Shown piece by piece: positions 1 to 10,201 of a stretch of 55,390 nt of DNA (its first letter is position 1; each line of letters opens with the position of its first letter). The position numbers were made by a program, and so were the translations under genes. The stretch is from positions 1 through 55,390 of the forward strand of contig CALEDT010000019.1 of the NCBI GenBank assembly GCA_937949525.1. Direction: 5' to 3'. The stretch is from an uncultured Burkholderiales bacterium. GTDB lineage: Bacteria; Pseudomonadota; Gammaproteobacteria; Burkholderiales; Thiobacillaceae. A model generated the notes under the pieces. The model was not told the DNA's origin. It worked only from the letters and a program-made list of their open reading frames with translations, and did not search any database.

Positions 1-2219
1 CTGGCTGCCGCCGACTGGCAGGAATGGGCGAGGCGCCTTGCCTCCGCCAGTTCGCCGCGTGCCTGCGCTGCAGCGATCCGTTCCGGCACGGCCGGGAAGT
101 CGGCCAGGAACAGGTCGCACATGCGCCGGTACAGTGCCTTCCGACCCATGTGATTGCGCAGGCCCGTCGCGACGTCGATGCCATCGAGCGGTGGCAGGTC
201 GGCATCCAGCCCGACTGCCCCGGTGTTGGACGGGACGGGCCCGCCGTCGGCACGCGTGGTCCCGGGCGCGACCCAGCGGGCCAGGGTCTGCAACAGCGCG
301 TGTGGGTCGATGGGCTTGTTCAGATGATCGTTCATACCCGCGATCAGGCTGCGCTCACGGTCGGCTGGCAGCGCATGCGCGGTCATGGCGATGATGGGCA
401 GATCGCGCAGGCGCGGATCGGCACGGATGGCGCGTGTCGCGGCCAGACCATCGAGCACCGGCATCTGGATGTCCATGAGCACCAGATCATAGTGTTCACG
501 CACGACATGTTCGACCGCTTCGCGGCCGTCGTGCGCGACATCGACCCGTACCCCCGCATCGCGCAGGAAGGCCAGCGCGACCTCGCGGTTCAATGCCACG
601 TCGTCCACCAGCAGCACGCGCGCACCGCGCAGCCGGGCCGGATCGAAGTCGGCGCGCAGGGGCGGCGCGGACGGCGCAGTCGGCGGCGAAGGATCGGCGC
701 CGGCGGCATCGTCGACTTCCAGCGGCAGTTCGAAATGGAACAGGCTGCCCTCTCCGGGCGTGCTGACCAGGCCGATCTCGCCCTGCATCAGCTCCACCAG
801 TTGTTTGCAGATGGCCAGGCCCAGGCCCGTGCCGCCGTAACGTCGGGTGATGCTGCCATCCGCTTGGGTGAACGGTGTGAACAGCGTCGCCTGATGGTCG
901 GCGGGAATGCCGATGCCGGTGTCGCGCACCTCGAAGCGCAGGCGAACCCGCGCGCCGTCCGACGGCGCGGACGGCGCGCGCGTGATGTGCAGCGCCACGC
1001 CACCGCGCTCGGTGAACTTGACGGCGTTGCTCAGCAGGTTCAGCAGGATCTGTCCCAGCCGCAGCGGATCGCCGCGCAACCGGCGCGGTACGTCGGGCGC
1101 GACCGTGAGCCCGATGTCCAGGCCCTTGGTGCGGGCGCGCCCCTCCATCACGCCGATCTGGTCGCCCACCACCTTGTCCAGATCGAATGCGACGTGTTCG
1201 ATACCCATCCGGCCCGACTCGATCTTGGCGAAATCGAGCACGTCGTCGACGATGCGGATCAGGGCACCGGCCGCGGACACGACTTTCTCCAACCGGTCCC
1301 GGCGCAGCGGATCAGGTTCCTGCTGCAGCAACAGGTGGCTCATGCCGACGATCGCATTGAGCGGCGTGCGGATCTCGTGGCTCATGTGCGCGAGGAAATC
1401 GGACTTGGCCTGATTGGCGTGGTGAGCCTCCTCCATGGCGCGGTACAACGCGCGCGTGCGCAGTTCCACCAGTTGTTCCAGCTTGTCGCGGTAATCCGTC
1501 AGTTCGGTGTCACGTGCCTGCAAGGTATCGATCAGGTGGTTGAGCCCGCGCCCCAGGCTGGCGATCTCGTCCGCGCCGTGCACGGTGGCGCGATCGCGCA
1601 GTTTGGTATTGGCGGCCATGCGCGCCATCAGGCCGTTGAGCTCTTCCACCGGCGCCGACAGTCGGCGCACCACGCTGCGCGCCAGCCCCATCGACAACAT
1701 CAGCAGCAGCAGCAGCGCGGCGCTGGTTTCCAGCAGCGTGCGGCGAAAGGCGTCGTGCAGCGCGGCAAGCGAAGCAATCAATTCGACGCGCGCCAGGGTA
1801 TTGCCATGGTCACGCAAGGTGGTCCAGACGATGACCGCGTCGTGCGCGAACCGATGTCCTTCGGGCTCCGGCCCGACGGACATCGACCCGCGTTCGTGGC
1901 CGGGGCGGGCGAAAGCGGCGAACAGCGCGCCATCCCCGGTATACAGGCGGGCACGCAGGATCGAGGGGTTCTGCTGCACCGCGGCGAGCAGGCGATGCGC
2001 TTCCATGGGGTCCTGGAAGGCCACCGCGGCGCGGCTGTTGGTCGCCACCAGTCGCGCCTGCGCGGCCAGCGACTGGACCCACTCGGTGCGCAACAGGCGA
2101 TGCTGCTGATAGCTCACCAGCGCGAACACCAGCAGCGCCGCGACGAGCAACGAAACGACGGTCAGCAGCAGCAGCCGGGCGCGTATGCTGGCCGGGCGGA
2201 ATCGCGATGTGCCCGTCAT
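1..2219 (-). CDS. Hybrid sensor histidine kinase/response regulator with HPt domain (3' end outside window)
   Basis: An inner-membrane sensor kinase, visible for about 739 residues and still open at position 1. Seen in order: TM1 (about 13-33), a short periplasmic region, TM2 (about 155-175), HAMP, HisKA with [10 protein letters not shown] (His281), HATPase with DTGIGI and GGTGLGLAI, a receiver with LVLMDIQMP (Asp583), and the start of an HPt domain ([10 protein letters not shown], His732). This is a complete intramolecular His-Asp-His relay, so an unseen DNA-binding or c-di-GMP partner is expected downstream. The ATG overlaps the stop of the YfiR-like gene (ATGA), which implies translational coupling. 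The kinase probably receives its signal from that periplasmic protein; this is inference. The high-GC opposite strand also has a long open frame, but only this frame carries family motifs. Confidence 0.93.
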   Translation of the reverse strand, partial: MTGTSRFRPASIRARLLLLTVVSLLVAALLVFALVSYQQHRLLRTEWVQSLAAQARLVATNSRAAVAFQDPMEAHRLLAAVQQNPSILRARLYTGDGALFAAFARPGHERGSMSVGPEPEGHRFAHDAVIVWTTLRDHGNTLARVELIASLAALHDAFRRTLLETSAALLLLLMLSMGLARSVVRRLSAPVEELNGLMARMAANTKLRDRATVHGADEIASLGRGLNHLIDTLQARDTELTDYRDKLEQLVELRTRALYRAMEEAHHANQAKSDFLAHMSHEIRTPLNAIVGMSHLLLQQEPDPLRRDRLEKVVSAAGALIRIVDDVLDFAKIESGRMGIEHVAFDLDKVVGDQIGVMEGRARTKGLDIGLTVAPDVPRRLRGDPLRLGQILLNLLSNAVKFTERGGVALHITRAPSAPSDGARVRLRFEVRDTGIGIPADHQATLFTPFTQADGSITRRYGGTGLGLAICKQLVELMQGEIGLVSTPGEGSLFHFELPLEVDDAAGADPSPPTAPSAPPLRADFDPARLRGARVLLVDDVALNREVALAFLRDAGVRVDVAHDGREAVEHVVREHYDLVLMDIQMPVLDGLAATRAIRADPRLRDLPIIAMTAHALPADRERSLIAGMNDHLNKPIDPHALLQTLARWVAPGTTRADGGPVPSNTGAVGLDADLPPLDGIDVATGLRNHMGRKALYRRMCDLFLADFPAVPERIAAAQARGELAEARRLAHSCQSAAA

Positions 2220-2854
2220 GGTTCGATCAGCGTGGCCAGGCGCAACAGTTGCGCGTTGAAGTCGATGCCCTGGGCACGCGCCGCCTTGCGGTTGATGACG
2301 ATGCCGATGCCGGCCCGTTCGCCGCCGACAGTCAACTCCACCATGCCGCCCAGCCGGGCGAAGCCGGCGATGTCGGAGACCGTCAGCACACCGCGGTTGG
2401 CCAGGCGCTGCAGGATGCCCTCGACGCGGTCCGACTCGCCCCGCTCGATGAAGACCACATCGCAACCGCCGGCCTGATGCGTGCCGGTGATCTGGCGCAG
2501 CGTGCGCGCCGGCTTGTCGCCGGCCTCGCGGGTGAGCCTGTCGAGCGCATCGCCGAACGGGTTGGCGCCGAGCACGCATAGGGCGACCGGCAGGTTGCCG
2601 GGCTTGCGTTCCAGATAGACGAACTCCGGCAACTTGTGCAGTAGCACCGCCTTGAGCCCGTATTCCGGGACCGCGGCCGACTGTGCATGTGCGCTGGCGT
2701 AGTACAGGCTCAGCAGCATCAACCCGGTCCAAAGACGAGCGCAAGCCGGCGTGGCGTGCCGCCGCGGTTGACACCGGATCCCGTTTACCCAGGCCAGCGC
2801 CAGGAGCGGCAACAGCCCTGAGCGCCCCCGGCGGCCGGTCAAAACACGCGCCAT
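2216..2854 (-). CDS. YfiR-family (DUF4154) periplasmic protein
   Basis: A 212-residue protein of the YfiR/DUF4154 family. In Pseudomonas, YfiR is a periplasmic repressor of the diguanylate cyclase YfiN. The body ([18 protein letters not shown], then VVFIERGES and [11 protein letters not shown]) fits the family. Two cysteines (in ALCVLG and GGCDVVF) may form a disulfide. The chosen ATG overlaps the stop of the receptor gene as ATGA, and its own stop overlaps the kinase start in the same way. The N-terminus is unusual: two hydrophobic stretches precede a plausible cleavage after ASAHA (about residue 57), so the true start could be shorter, although the in-frame Met46 would leave a very short signal. 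It likely links the receptor to the kinase. Confidence 0.85.
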   Translation of the reverse strand: MARVLTGRRGRSGLLPLLALAWVNGIRCQPRRHATPACARLWTGLMLLSLYYASAHAQSAAVPEYGLKAVLLHKLPEFVYLERKPGNLPVALCVLGANPFGDALDRLTREAGDKPARTLRQITGTHQAGGCDVVFIERGESDRVEGILQRLANRGVLTVSDIAGFARLGGMVELTVGGERAGIGIVINRKAARAQGIDFNAQLLRLATLIEP

Positions 2855-5064
2855 CAAAACGGGATTTCCAGGCTCAGTTGCCAGCTGCGCGGTTGCTGCG
2901 GCATGTCGAAAAAGGTCCGGCTGCCGGAGCCGTGAGCGACGTGGTAGCGCTCGTCGAACAGGTTGTAGACGTCCAGCCACAGCGTCGCGCGGCGGTCGAA
3001 TGCCTGGTGCCAGCCCACGTGCAGGTTGGTCACCCGATAGCCCGGGGTTTCGCGCCGCTGCGGTGGCGCGGCGGCATTGAGCTTGCGCCCGTTGGTGGTG
3101 TCGCCGATCCAGTACACGCGTGGCGTCACGGTCAGCCGGTCGCGGTAGCGTACGGTGGTGCCCAATTTGAACTTGCGTGCGGCGAGATAGGGCAGGTCCC
3201 AGCGCACGCCGTTGCCCTCGTCGATCCAGCCACTGACCCAGCCGTAGCTGCCCCAGACATCGCCGGACCAGTCATCGCCGATGTGGAAGCGCCACTGGCC
3301 GATCAGGTCCACCCCGTTCTGCGCGGCCTTGCCGGCGTTGTCCTTGTGTTCCGGTGCCACCAGCGTCGCCCCCGGGATGCTGTCCACCGCGGCTGCCGGG
3401 GCGGGCAGCGTGAGGATCAGGTTCTCGGTGTCGCTGTGGTAGCCGTTGACCATCACGTGCAGGTCGGCGCGCGGCCGCCAGTCCCAGGTCACGCTGAGCG
3501 TGCGGGTGTTCTCCGGTTCGATATGGAAATTCGGCACGCGGAAGCCGCGGCCGATGAACTTGCCGCCGGCATCGACCGAGCCGTCGAAGGTGCCGAACGA
3601 ATTCAGACTCTCTTCCGGCGATGGTGCGCGAAAAGCCTCGCCATACAGCAGCTTGAGCAGATGACCCGGCACCGGTTGCCACACCGCGCCCAGTCGCGGA
3701 TTGAAGCTGTCGCCGTAATCGGAGTGCCGGTCCAGGCGCGCGCCGACCATGGTGGAGAACGTCTCGCGCCATTGCGTATGCAGTTGCGCATACAGCGAAA
3801 GGTTGTGGTAGCGCGCGTCATGGATGGTCATCGGCAGGTTGGTGTTGCGATACGTCATGCCCTGTTCACCCGGTCCGCGCCCGGTATCGTAGGGGCGCGG
3901 CAGGTCACTGGCCTCGATGGCGTGGATTTCCTGGTAGCCCAAACCCGCCTGCACGCGATGGCGCTGGTCGATGCGCCAGTTCAGGTTCTGTTCGATGCCC
4001 AGGCGCTCGCTGCGGACATGGGCGTAGCCGGGTTCGAAGCCGGTGAAGATGTTGACGTAGCGCGAATTGGGCGCGACCCGCAGCAGTGAGTAATCCACCA
4101 CCAGCTCCACCTCGGCGCCTTCGAAAGGACGGAATCGCGCCTTGCCGTAGGCGGTCTCGATCCGCGTCTGCCAGCGCGCCTCCGGCAGATACAGCGCCGT
4201 GCGCGGCGGGTCGCCGGTGCTGGTGAGGCTGTGGAACTCGTTGCGGTAGTAGCCCAGATCGATGTGTTCGTTCAGGTCCAGCCGCGCTTGCACGCTGTGA
4301 CTGCCGATGTCACCGGCATAGGATTCGCGCGCTGCGGCCGGCACGGCCACGGTGCCGTCGAAGCGCCGGGCATCGACGCGCGGAAACTCGGCGGGATAAT
4401 ACGCATCCAGCGGCGCCCGGTCGGACCGTTGCCAATGACCCCCGATGCGCAGTGCGGCAGGACCATTGGAACCGGTGCCGGCCGTGAACGACACCTCGCG
4501 CGTGCCGAACGCGCCGCCGCCCACGCTCACCCAGCCTTCACCCGCCGAGGCACGCTCGGTGACGATGTTGATCACGGCCGCGACCGCGTCGGCGCCATAC
4601 AGCGCGGCGGCGGGACCATACAGCACCTCCACCTGTTTGGCGTGGTACAGGGCATAGTTCTCGGCGACCGGGATGTTGCCGCCGGCCGGGTGGCCGATGC
4701 GTATACCGTCCAGCAGGATCAGCAGCTTGGTGCTGCCGGCATGGCCCTGGATGGAGAAGTAGTTGTAGGCGGACGACTTGGTGCCGCGCATGAAATCCAC
4801 ACCCGGCAGATCCTCCAGCAGATCCGCCAGATTGCGATAGCGCCGTTCGCGGATCTGCTCGCGCGTGACCACGATGATGTGCGCCGGCGTGCGTGCGCGG
4901 TTTTCCTGCTGGCGCGATGCCGTGACCACCGGTATCGCCAACAGCTCGGCCAGCGACAGCGGCGCCAGGCGCAGCAGTTCGTCGCCGCCATGGCTGCTGG
5001 CCAACGCCGGCGCGGCGAGCAGGCAGGCCGACAGCATGGCGATGCGGAAACGGGACGGGAACAT
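2854..5064 (-). CDS. TonB-dependent outer-membrane receptor
   Basis: A 736-residue outer-membrane receptor. The chosen ATG gives a signal peptide ending near LLAAPALA. A plug domain follows with the typical [23 protein letters not shown] and [20 protein letters not shown] segments. The rest is rich in alternating aromatic and polar residues, as in a 22-strand barrel, and ends in a C-terminal Phe (LSLEIPF), the outer-membrane insertion signal. No TonB-box sequence or substrate can be named with confidence; the closest general type is the BtuB/CirA-like colicin-receptor group. It is the first gene of an operon with the YfiR-like protein and the hybrid kinase. It may therefore act as a receptor whose occupancy is reported to the kinase rather than only as a transporter. 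Confidence 0.9.
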   Translation of the reverse strand: MFPSRFRIAMLSACLLAAPALASSHGGDELLRLAPLSLAELLAIPVVTASRQQENRARTPAHIIVVTREQIRERRYRNLADLLEDLPGVDFMRGTKSSAYNYFSIQGHAGSTKLLILLDGIRIGHPAGGNIPVAENYALYHAKQVEVLYGPAAALYGADAVAAVINIVTERASAGEGWVSVGGGAFGTREVSFTAGTGSNGPAALRIGGHWQRSDRAPLDAYYPAEFPRVDARRFDGTVAVPAAARESYAGDIGSHSVQARLDLNEHIDLGYYRNEFHSLTSTGDPPRTALYLPEARWQTRIETAYGKARFRPFEGAEVELVVDYSLLRVAPNSRYVNIFTGFEPGYAHVRSERLGIEQNLNWRIDQRHRVQAGLGYQEIHAIEASDLPRPYDTGRGPGEQGMTYRNTNLPMTIHDARYHNLSLYAQLHTQWRETFSTMVGARLDRHSDYGDSFNPRLGAVWQPVPGHLLKLLYGEAFRAPSPEESLNSFGTFDGSVDAGGKFIGRGFRVPNFHIEPENTRTLSVTWDWRPRADLHVMVNGYHSDTENLILTLPAPAAAVDSIPGATLVAPEHKDNAGKAAQNGVDLIGQWRFHIGDDWSGDVWGSYGWVSGWIDEGNGVRWDLPYLAARKFKLGTTVRYRDRLTVTPRVYWIGDTTNGRKLNAAAPPQRRETPGYRVTNLHVGWHQAFDRRATLWLDVYNLFDERYHVAHGSGSRTFFDMPQQPRSWQLSLEIPF

Positions 5065-5140
5065 AACGGCTGCGGTGGGTCCGGGTGGCGCCAACGCTAT
5101 CGGTCGGGTGTGGCGGGTCTTGACCCCGATGGCTCGTAAA

Positions 5141-7816
5141 TCACAACGAGCGCGCGATGCGGCGCACGGTGTCATCCTCCGGATGCGCTTCGACGCGGAA
5201 GCCCAGGCTCTCGGCCAGCTTGAGCATGCGCCGGTTGGCTTTCAGCACCTCGCCTTCCATGACTTCCAGGCCCTTGGCGCGCGCCACGTCCATCAGCACG
5301 TCCATCAGCTTGTGGCCGATGCCCTGCTTCTGCCACTGGTCGTCCACCACCAGCGCGAACTCGCAGGACTTGCCGTCCGGGTTGATGGCATAGCGCGCGA
5401 CGCCCAGTTCGACCTCCTTGCCGTCGATCTCGGTCACCGCCAACAACGCCATCTCGCGCGAATAGTCGATCTGGGTCAGGCGCGCCAGCATGGTCGGCGA
5501 TAGTTCGCGCACCGCATCCATGTAGCGGAAGTACTTGGTCTCCTCGGACAGACCGCGCACGAAAGTCTGCGTCAGGTCGGCATCCTCGGGCCGGATCGGC
5601 CGGATCAGCACGTCGGCACCGCTGGGCAGTTGCCAGTGGGTCACCAGATGCGAGGGGTAGGGATGAATGGCCATGTGGCCGTAGCGGTCGGCGGTGGGCA
5701 CGCGCGGCGCGATGACGATGCGCGCGTCCAGTGCCAGCGCCCCCTGTTCATCGACCAGCAGCGGGTTGATATCCAACTCGGCCAGCCAGGGCAGTTCGCA
5801 CACCATTTCGGACAATCGCAGCAGGACGTTCTCCAGGCTGGTCATGTCTGCCACCGGACGGTTGCGGAACGCTCCGAGCAGGGTCGACACGCGCGTGCGC
5901 CGGATCAGGTCGTGCGCCAGGTAGCGGTTGAGCGGCGGCAATGTAACGGCGCGGTCCTTGAACGCCTCGACGTCGACGCCACCGGCGCCGAACACGATGA
6001 CCGGTCCCAGCACCGGATCGGAGGTCATGCCCAGCAGCACCTCGCGCGCGTGCGGCCGCCTCACCATCGGTTCGACCACCACGCCATCCAGCATGGCATC
6101 CGGCCGTTTGCGCCGTACCTCGGCCAGCATCTCGTTGAATGCCGAGCGTACCGCCTGACCGCTGGACAGGCCCAGACGCACGCCATGCACGTCGGACTTG
6201 TGGGTGATGTCGGGCGAGTTGATCTTCATCACCACCGGGAAGCCGATCTGCTGCGCCATCAACATGGCTTCCATGGGGTTGCGCGCGATCAGGGTCTGCG
6301 CCACCGGGATGCGGAATGCGGACAGCAGTGCCTTGGACTCGACCTCGTTGAGCAGATGTCGTCCCTGGGCCAGGGCGCTCTCGATGATCATGCGCGCGCC
6401 CTCGACATCCGGCTCGGCCTGGTGCGACAGTGGCCCCGGAGTCTGGATCAACTGGCGCTGGTTGTCGTAGAACGCGGACAGGAAGGAGAACACCTCCACC
6501 GCCGGCTCCGGCGTCGCGAAATAGGGGATGCCCGCCTCCTTGAACAGCCGCCGGCCTTCCTCCACCTGGGCTTCGCCCATCCAGCAGGTCAGCACTGGCT
6601 TGCGCGAATCGCGCGCGGCATCGATCACGGCGCGTGCCGCCTCGGTCGGACGGGTCATCGCCTGCGGCGTCAGCATCACCAGCACGCCATCCACGCCGTC
6701 GTCGTCCAGGCAGGCACGCACCGCCGTCTGATAGCGGTCGGCGGCGGCGTCGCCGATGATGTCCAACGGGTTGCCGTGCGACCAGTTGGCCGGCAGCGCC
6801 TGATCCAGTCGCGCAATGGTGGCGGGTGCCAGTTCCGCCAGGCGCACGCCCAGGTCGACCGCGCGGTCGGTCGCCATCACGCCGGGTCCGCCGCCATTGG
6901 TGACGATGGCCAGACGGTTGCCGCTGGGCTGGATGTGTGAAGACAACGCACGCGCCGAGGCGAACAGCTGCAGGATGGTATTGACCCGAACCACGCCGGC
7001 ACGCCGCACCAGCGCGTCGAATACCGCGTCGGAACCGACCAGCGCGCCGGTGTGCGACTGCACCGCCTTGGAGCCGGCTTCGTGCCGGCCCACCTTGACC
7101 ATGACGATGGGTTTGAAACGCGCGGTGGCGCGCAGCGCACTCATGAACCGGCGTGCGTCGCGGATGCCCTCGATGTACAGCAGGATGCCCTTGGTCTCGT
7201 TGTCGTAGGCCAGGTAATCGAGGATCTCGCCGAAATCGATGTCCGCCGAGGCGCCGGTGGAGATCACGCTGGAAAAGCCGATGCCGTTGTTCTCCGCCCA
7301 GTCCAGCATGGCGGTGCACAGCGCGCCGGACTGCGACACCAGCGCCAGGTCGCCGGCCAACGTGGCGCCCTGACTGAACGTGGCGTTGAGGCCGATGCCG
7401 GGCCGTTGTATGCCCAGGCAGTTGGGGCCGATGAAGCGGATGCCGTACTTGCCGGCGACGTGCTTGACCGCCTCTTCCAGGGCCGCGCCCTTGGCGCCGA
7501 CCTCGCGGAACCCGGCCGACAGCACGATGGCGTGGCGGATGCCGCGCTTGCCGCAATCCTCCAGCACCTGCGCCACCGTGGGCGCCGGCGTGGCGATCAA
7601 CGCGAGATCGGGTATCGCCGGCAGTTCGCCAGCGTAGGCGTAGCAGCGCTCGCCGAAGATGTTGTCATGCTTGGGGTTGACCGGGTAGACCGCGCCGGCA
7701 TAACCCGATTTGCGCAGATTGCGGAACAGGATGCCGGCGACGGAATCCTCGCGCTCGCTGGCGCCGAACACGGCGACCGATGCGGCGTTGAACAAGGGGT
7801 GCAGATAGTGGGCCAT
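5141..7816 (-). CDS. Pat/YfiQ-type protein lysine acetyltransferase (NDP-forming acyl-CoA synthetase-like + GNAT)
   Basis: An 891-residue cytoplasmic protein. The N-terminus is a CoA-binding domain (VAVFGASERE), followed by the succinyl-CoA-synthetase-like region with PNCLGIQRPG and SHTGAL (His255, the position of the phosphorylated His in active ADP-forming synthetases). An ATP-grasp-like part runs to about residue 700. A C-terminal GNAT domain (about 715-891) carries the acetyl-CoA loop QKQGIGHKL. This architecture is that of Salmonella Pat and E. coli YfiQ/PatZ, which acetylate acetyl-CoA synthetase and other proteins. Because His255 is retained, residual ligase activity cannot be excluded. 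The gene is divergent from a deacetylase-like gene across 122 bp. No strong ribosome-binding site is visible before the ATG. Confidence 0.92.
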   Translation of the reverse strand: MAHYLHPLFNAASVAVFGASEREDSVAGILFRNLRKSGYAGAVYPVNPKHDNIFGERCYAYAGELPAIPDLALIATPAPTVAQVLEDCGKRGIRHAIVLSAGFREVGAKGAALEEAVKHVAGKYGIRFIGPNCLGIQRPGIGLNATFSQGATLAGDLALVSQSGALCTAMLDWAENNGIGFSSVISTGASADIDFGEILDYLAYDNETKGILLYIEGIRDARRFMSALRATARFKPIVMVKVGRHEAGSKAVQSHTGALVGSDAVFDALVRRAGVVRVNTILQLFASARALSSHIQPSGNRLAIVTNGGGPGVMATDRAVDLGVRLAELAPATIARLDQALPANWSHGNPLDIIGDAAADRYQTAVRACLDDDGVDGVLVMLTPQAMTRPTEAARAVIDAARDSRKPVLTCWMGEAQVEEGRRLFKEAGIPYFATPEPAVEVFSFLSAFYDNQRQLIQTPGPLSHQAEPDVEGARMIIESALAQGRHLLNEVESKALLSAFRIPVAQTLIARNPMEAMLMAQQIGFPVVMKINSPDITHKSDVHGVRLGLSSGQAVRSAFNEMLAEVRRKRPDAMLDGVVVEPMVRRPHAREVLLGMTSDPVLGPVIVFGAGGVDVEAFKDRAVTLPPLNRYLAHDLIRRTRVSTLLGAFRNRPVADMTSLENVLLRLSEMVCELPWLAELDINPLLVDEQGALALDARIVIAPRVPTADRYGHMAIHPYPSHLVTHWQLPSGADVLIRPIRPEDADLTQTFVRGLSEETKYFRYMDAVRELSPTMLARLTQIDYSREMALLAVTEIDGKEVELGVARYAINPDGKSCEFALVVDDQWQKQGIGHKLMDVLMDVARAKGLEVMEGEVLKANRRMLKLAESLGFRVEAHPEDDTVRRIARSL

Positions 7817-7938
7817 GGCGTGGGCGGGTCGATGTCCGGGAGCGGGCGACCTTATGCTAGGCCAAGCGGCGTTACCGCGCCATCGTCGCCGGCGTATAGT
7901 GAGGTCTGTCGTCCGTCGCGCGTGTTTCGCCCACGTCC

Positions 7939-8862
7939 ATGCACACCGCCTATGTCACCCATCCCGCGTGCCTGCGCCATGACATGGGCCACGGGCATCC
8001 GGAAAGCCCGGCGCGTTTGCGTGCCATCGACGATCGTCTGCACGCGGCGCATCTGTACGACTATCTGATCCATCTGGAAGCACCCCTGGCGCACCGCGCC
8101 CATCTGCTGCGCGTGCATGACGCCGCGTACGTCGACGCGATCGAGGCGGCAGCACCCTTCGAGGGTGTGCGTGAACTGGATCATGACACGCTGATGAACC
8201 CGCACACGCTGGAGGCCGCCATGCGCGCCGCGGGCGGTGCCGTGCTGGCGGTGGAACGCGTGCTGCGCGGCGATGTCGCCAACGCCTTCGTCGCCTGCCG
8301 GCCGCCGGGCCACCACGCCACGCGCAATCGCGCCATGGGCTTCTGCGTGTTCAACAATGTCGCCGTGGCCGCGGCGCATGCGTTGGCCGATCACGGGCTG
8401 GAGCGGGTGGCCATCGTCGACTTCGACGTGCATCACGGCAACGGCACGGAAGAGATCTTCCGCGATGACCCGCGCGTGCTGCTGTGCTCCACGTTCCAGC
8501 ATCCCTTCTATCCGCACAGCGGCGCGGACAGTGGCAATGATCACATCGTCAACCTGCCGCTGCCGGCGGGCACCACCGGCGAGCGCTATCGTGCCACCTT
8601 CGAGGCCGAGGTGTTGCCGCGGCTGGAAGCATTTCGGCCGCAGATGCTGTTCGTCTCCGCCGGATTCGACGCGCATCGTGAGGATGACATGGCGCAGTTT
8701 GGCCTGACCGAGGCCGACTACACCTGGATCACGCAGCGCCTGATCGACGTCGCCGCGCGCCACGCCGGCGGGCGCATGGTCTCGGTACTGGAAGGGGGCT
8801 ACGATCTGAGCGCGCTGGGGCGCAGCGTGGCCGCGCATGTGCGAGTGCTGGCCGGGTTATGA
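7939..8862 (+). CDS. Histone deacetylase-family (class II HDAC/AcuC/HdaH-like) amidohydrolase
   Basis: A 307-residue zinc-dependent deacetylase-fold enzyme. The signatures are complete: RPPGHHATRN (His125/His126), DFDVHHGNGT (zinc ligands Asp163 and His165), SAGFDAH (Asp244, third zinc ligand) and LEGGYDLSAL (Tyr288, the transition-state Tyr). The length matches bacterial HDAC-like hydrolases that act on acetyl-lysine, acetylpolyamine or related amides; the substrate cannot be read from sequence. It starts 122 bp from the divergent Pat-type acetyltransferase gene, which suggests an acetylation writer/eraser pair. A hairpin with a 5-bp CCCGG/CCGGG stem (around 8945-8962) follows the gene, but without a clear T-tract. 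Confidence 0.93.
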   Translation: MHTAYVTHPACLRHDMGHGHPESPARLRAIDDRLHAAHLYDYLIHLEAPLAHRAHLLRVHDAAYVDAIEAAAPFEGVRELDHDTLMNPHTLEAAMRAAGGAVLAVERVLRGDVANAFVACRPPGHHATRNRAMGFCVFNNVAVAAAHALADHGLERVAIVDFDVHHGNGTEEIFRDDPRVLLCSTFQHPFYPHSGADSGNDHIVNLPLPAGTTGERYRATFEAEVLPRLEAFRPQMLFVSAGFDAHREDDMAQFGLTEADYTWITQRLIDVAARHAGGRMVSVLEGGYDLSALGRSVAAHVRVLAGL

Positions 8863-9013
8863 TCCCCGGCCGTGGCAGTCGCTGTCGCTCGGTATCCGGC
8901 TGGATGAACGCCTCCCGGTAGGCTGGTCTTCAGGCCGGGCGGTGCCCGGTCCTGTGCCGGGTGGACGAAAAATCTTACAGTTTTATCAGAATCACCTCGG
9001 GAGAAAGAATCTG

Positions 9014-10198
9014 GTGAGTCAGCATCCATCCCGTTCCCCACCCACGGGTGACCCCCAAGCCGAAATGCAGACCGCGCCGTCGCCCGAATTGCTGGGCAAG
9101 GCGCTGGCGGCCGCCGCCAACGCCATCGTCATCACCGATCGTCACGGCATCGTGCGCTGGGCCAATCCGGCCTTCAGCGCGCTGACCGGATACACGGCGG
9201 GCGAGTCCATCGGGCACACGCCGGGTGAGTTGCTCAACTCGGGCGAACAGCCAGCCGACTTCGATCACGACCTGTGGCAGCGTATCAGTGCCGGCGAGGT
9301 CTGGCGCGGCGAACTGGTCAACCGGCGCAAGGACGGCAGCCGCTACCACGAGGAACTGACCATCACGCCGGTGCGTGATGGTGATGGCGCCATCAGCCAC
9401 TACATCGCGGTCAAGCAGGACATCAGCGCGCGCAAGGAAGCGGAGCGGGCGTTGCGCGAACGCGAGGCTTACTTCCGCCTGTTCTACGAGCATGCGCCGG
9501 TCGCCTACCAGTCGCTCGACGCGCAGGGCCGCCTGCTGGATGTCAACGACATGTGGCTGGAACAGTTCGGCTATCGGCGCGAGGAGGTGCTCGGCCGTTG
9601 GATCGGCGAGTTCCTGGTGCCCGGACAGGCGTCGCTGCTGCAACAGCGCTTCGCCGAGTTCCTGCGTCTGGGGGCGATCCGCAAGGCGGAATACGACGTG
9701 CGCTGCCGGGACGGCGAGTGCCTGACGGTATCGGTCGACGGCCGCATCGAACTCGATGAGCATGGGCGGTTCCGCCGTACCCATTGCGTGTTGCACAACA
9801 TCACCGCGCGCAAACGCCTGGAGGAGACGCTCGCGCGTCTGGCCACGACCGACCATCTCACCGGCCTGGCCAACCGGCGCCACTTCCTGGAACACATGGT
9901 GATCGCGTTGGCGCGGCATCGCCGGCACGGTCATCCGACCGCTCTGCTGATGGTGGACCTCGATCATTTCAAGCGCATCAACGATGGCCATGGCCACGCC
10001 AGCGGTGATGCGGTGTTGCGCCAGTTCGCCGCGACCACGCAGCACGTGGTGCGCAACATCGACAGCGTCGGCCGTCTCGGCGGCGAGGAGTTCGCCATCC
10101 TGGCGCGCGCCGATCGCGCGCTGTATCGCGCCAAGCAGACGGGGCGGAATCGCGTCGAGGTGGAGGTCGCCGCGCCACGTGGTGCGCGCCGGAGCTAA
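9014..10198 (+). CDS. PAS-PAS-GGDEF protein with internally deleted GGDEF domain
   Basis: About 394 residues if started at the GTG at 9014, which has a GGGAGAAAG ribosome-binding site seven bases upstream; an ATG lies at 9065. Two PAS domains (about 25-145 and 150-270) end in typical DISARKEAERAL and NITARKRLEETL linkers. The GGDEF domain starts normally (DHLTGLANRR, MVDLDHFKRINDGHGH), keeps an I-site-like RNID and the GGEEF active site (residues 356-360), then jumps from FAIL directly to ARADRALYRAKQTGRNR. Roughly 55-60 residues that normally lie between are absent, including the SIGVA strand. The reading frame is intact. A functional diguanylate cyclase is doubtful; it may act as a degenerate sensor. 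It leads a four-gene signalling operon. Confidence 0.88.
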   Translation: MSQHPSRSPPTGDPQAEMQTAPSPELLGKALAAAANAIVITDRHGIVRWANPAFSALTGYTAGESIGHTPGELLNSGEQPADFDHDLWQRISAGEVWRGELVNRRKDGSRYHEELTITPVRDGDGAISHYIAVKQDISARKEAERALREREAYFRLFYEHAPVAYQSLDAQGRLLDVNDMWLEQFGYRREEVLGRWIGEFLVPGQASLLQQRFAEFLRLGAIRKAEYDVRCRDGECLTVSVDGRIELDEHGRFRRTHCVLHNITARKRLEETLARLATTDHLTGLANRRHFLEHMVIALARHRRHGHPTALLMVDLDHFKRINDGHGHASGDAVLRQFAATTQHVVRNIDSVGRLGGEEFAILARADRALYRAKQTGRNRVEVEVAAPRGARRS

Positions 10199-10201
10199 GC
10201 C

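Noticed and set aside
8863-9013. Riboswitch before the degenerate GGDEF gene.
   Set aside because: Only a short CCCGG/CCGGG hairpin was found; GEMM-type conserved bases are absent.
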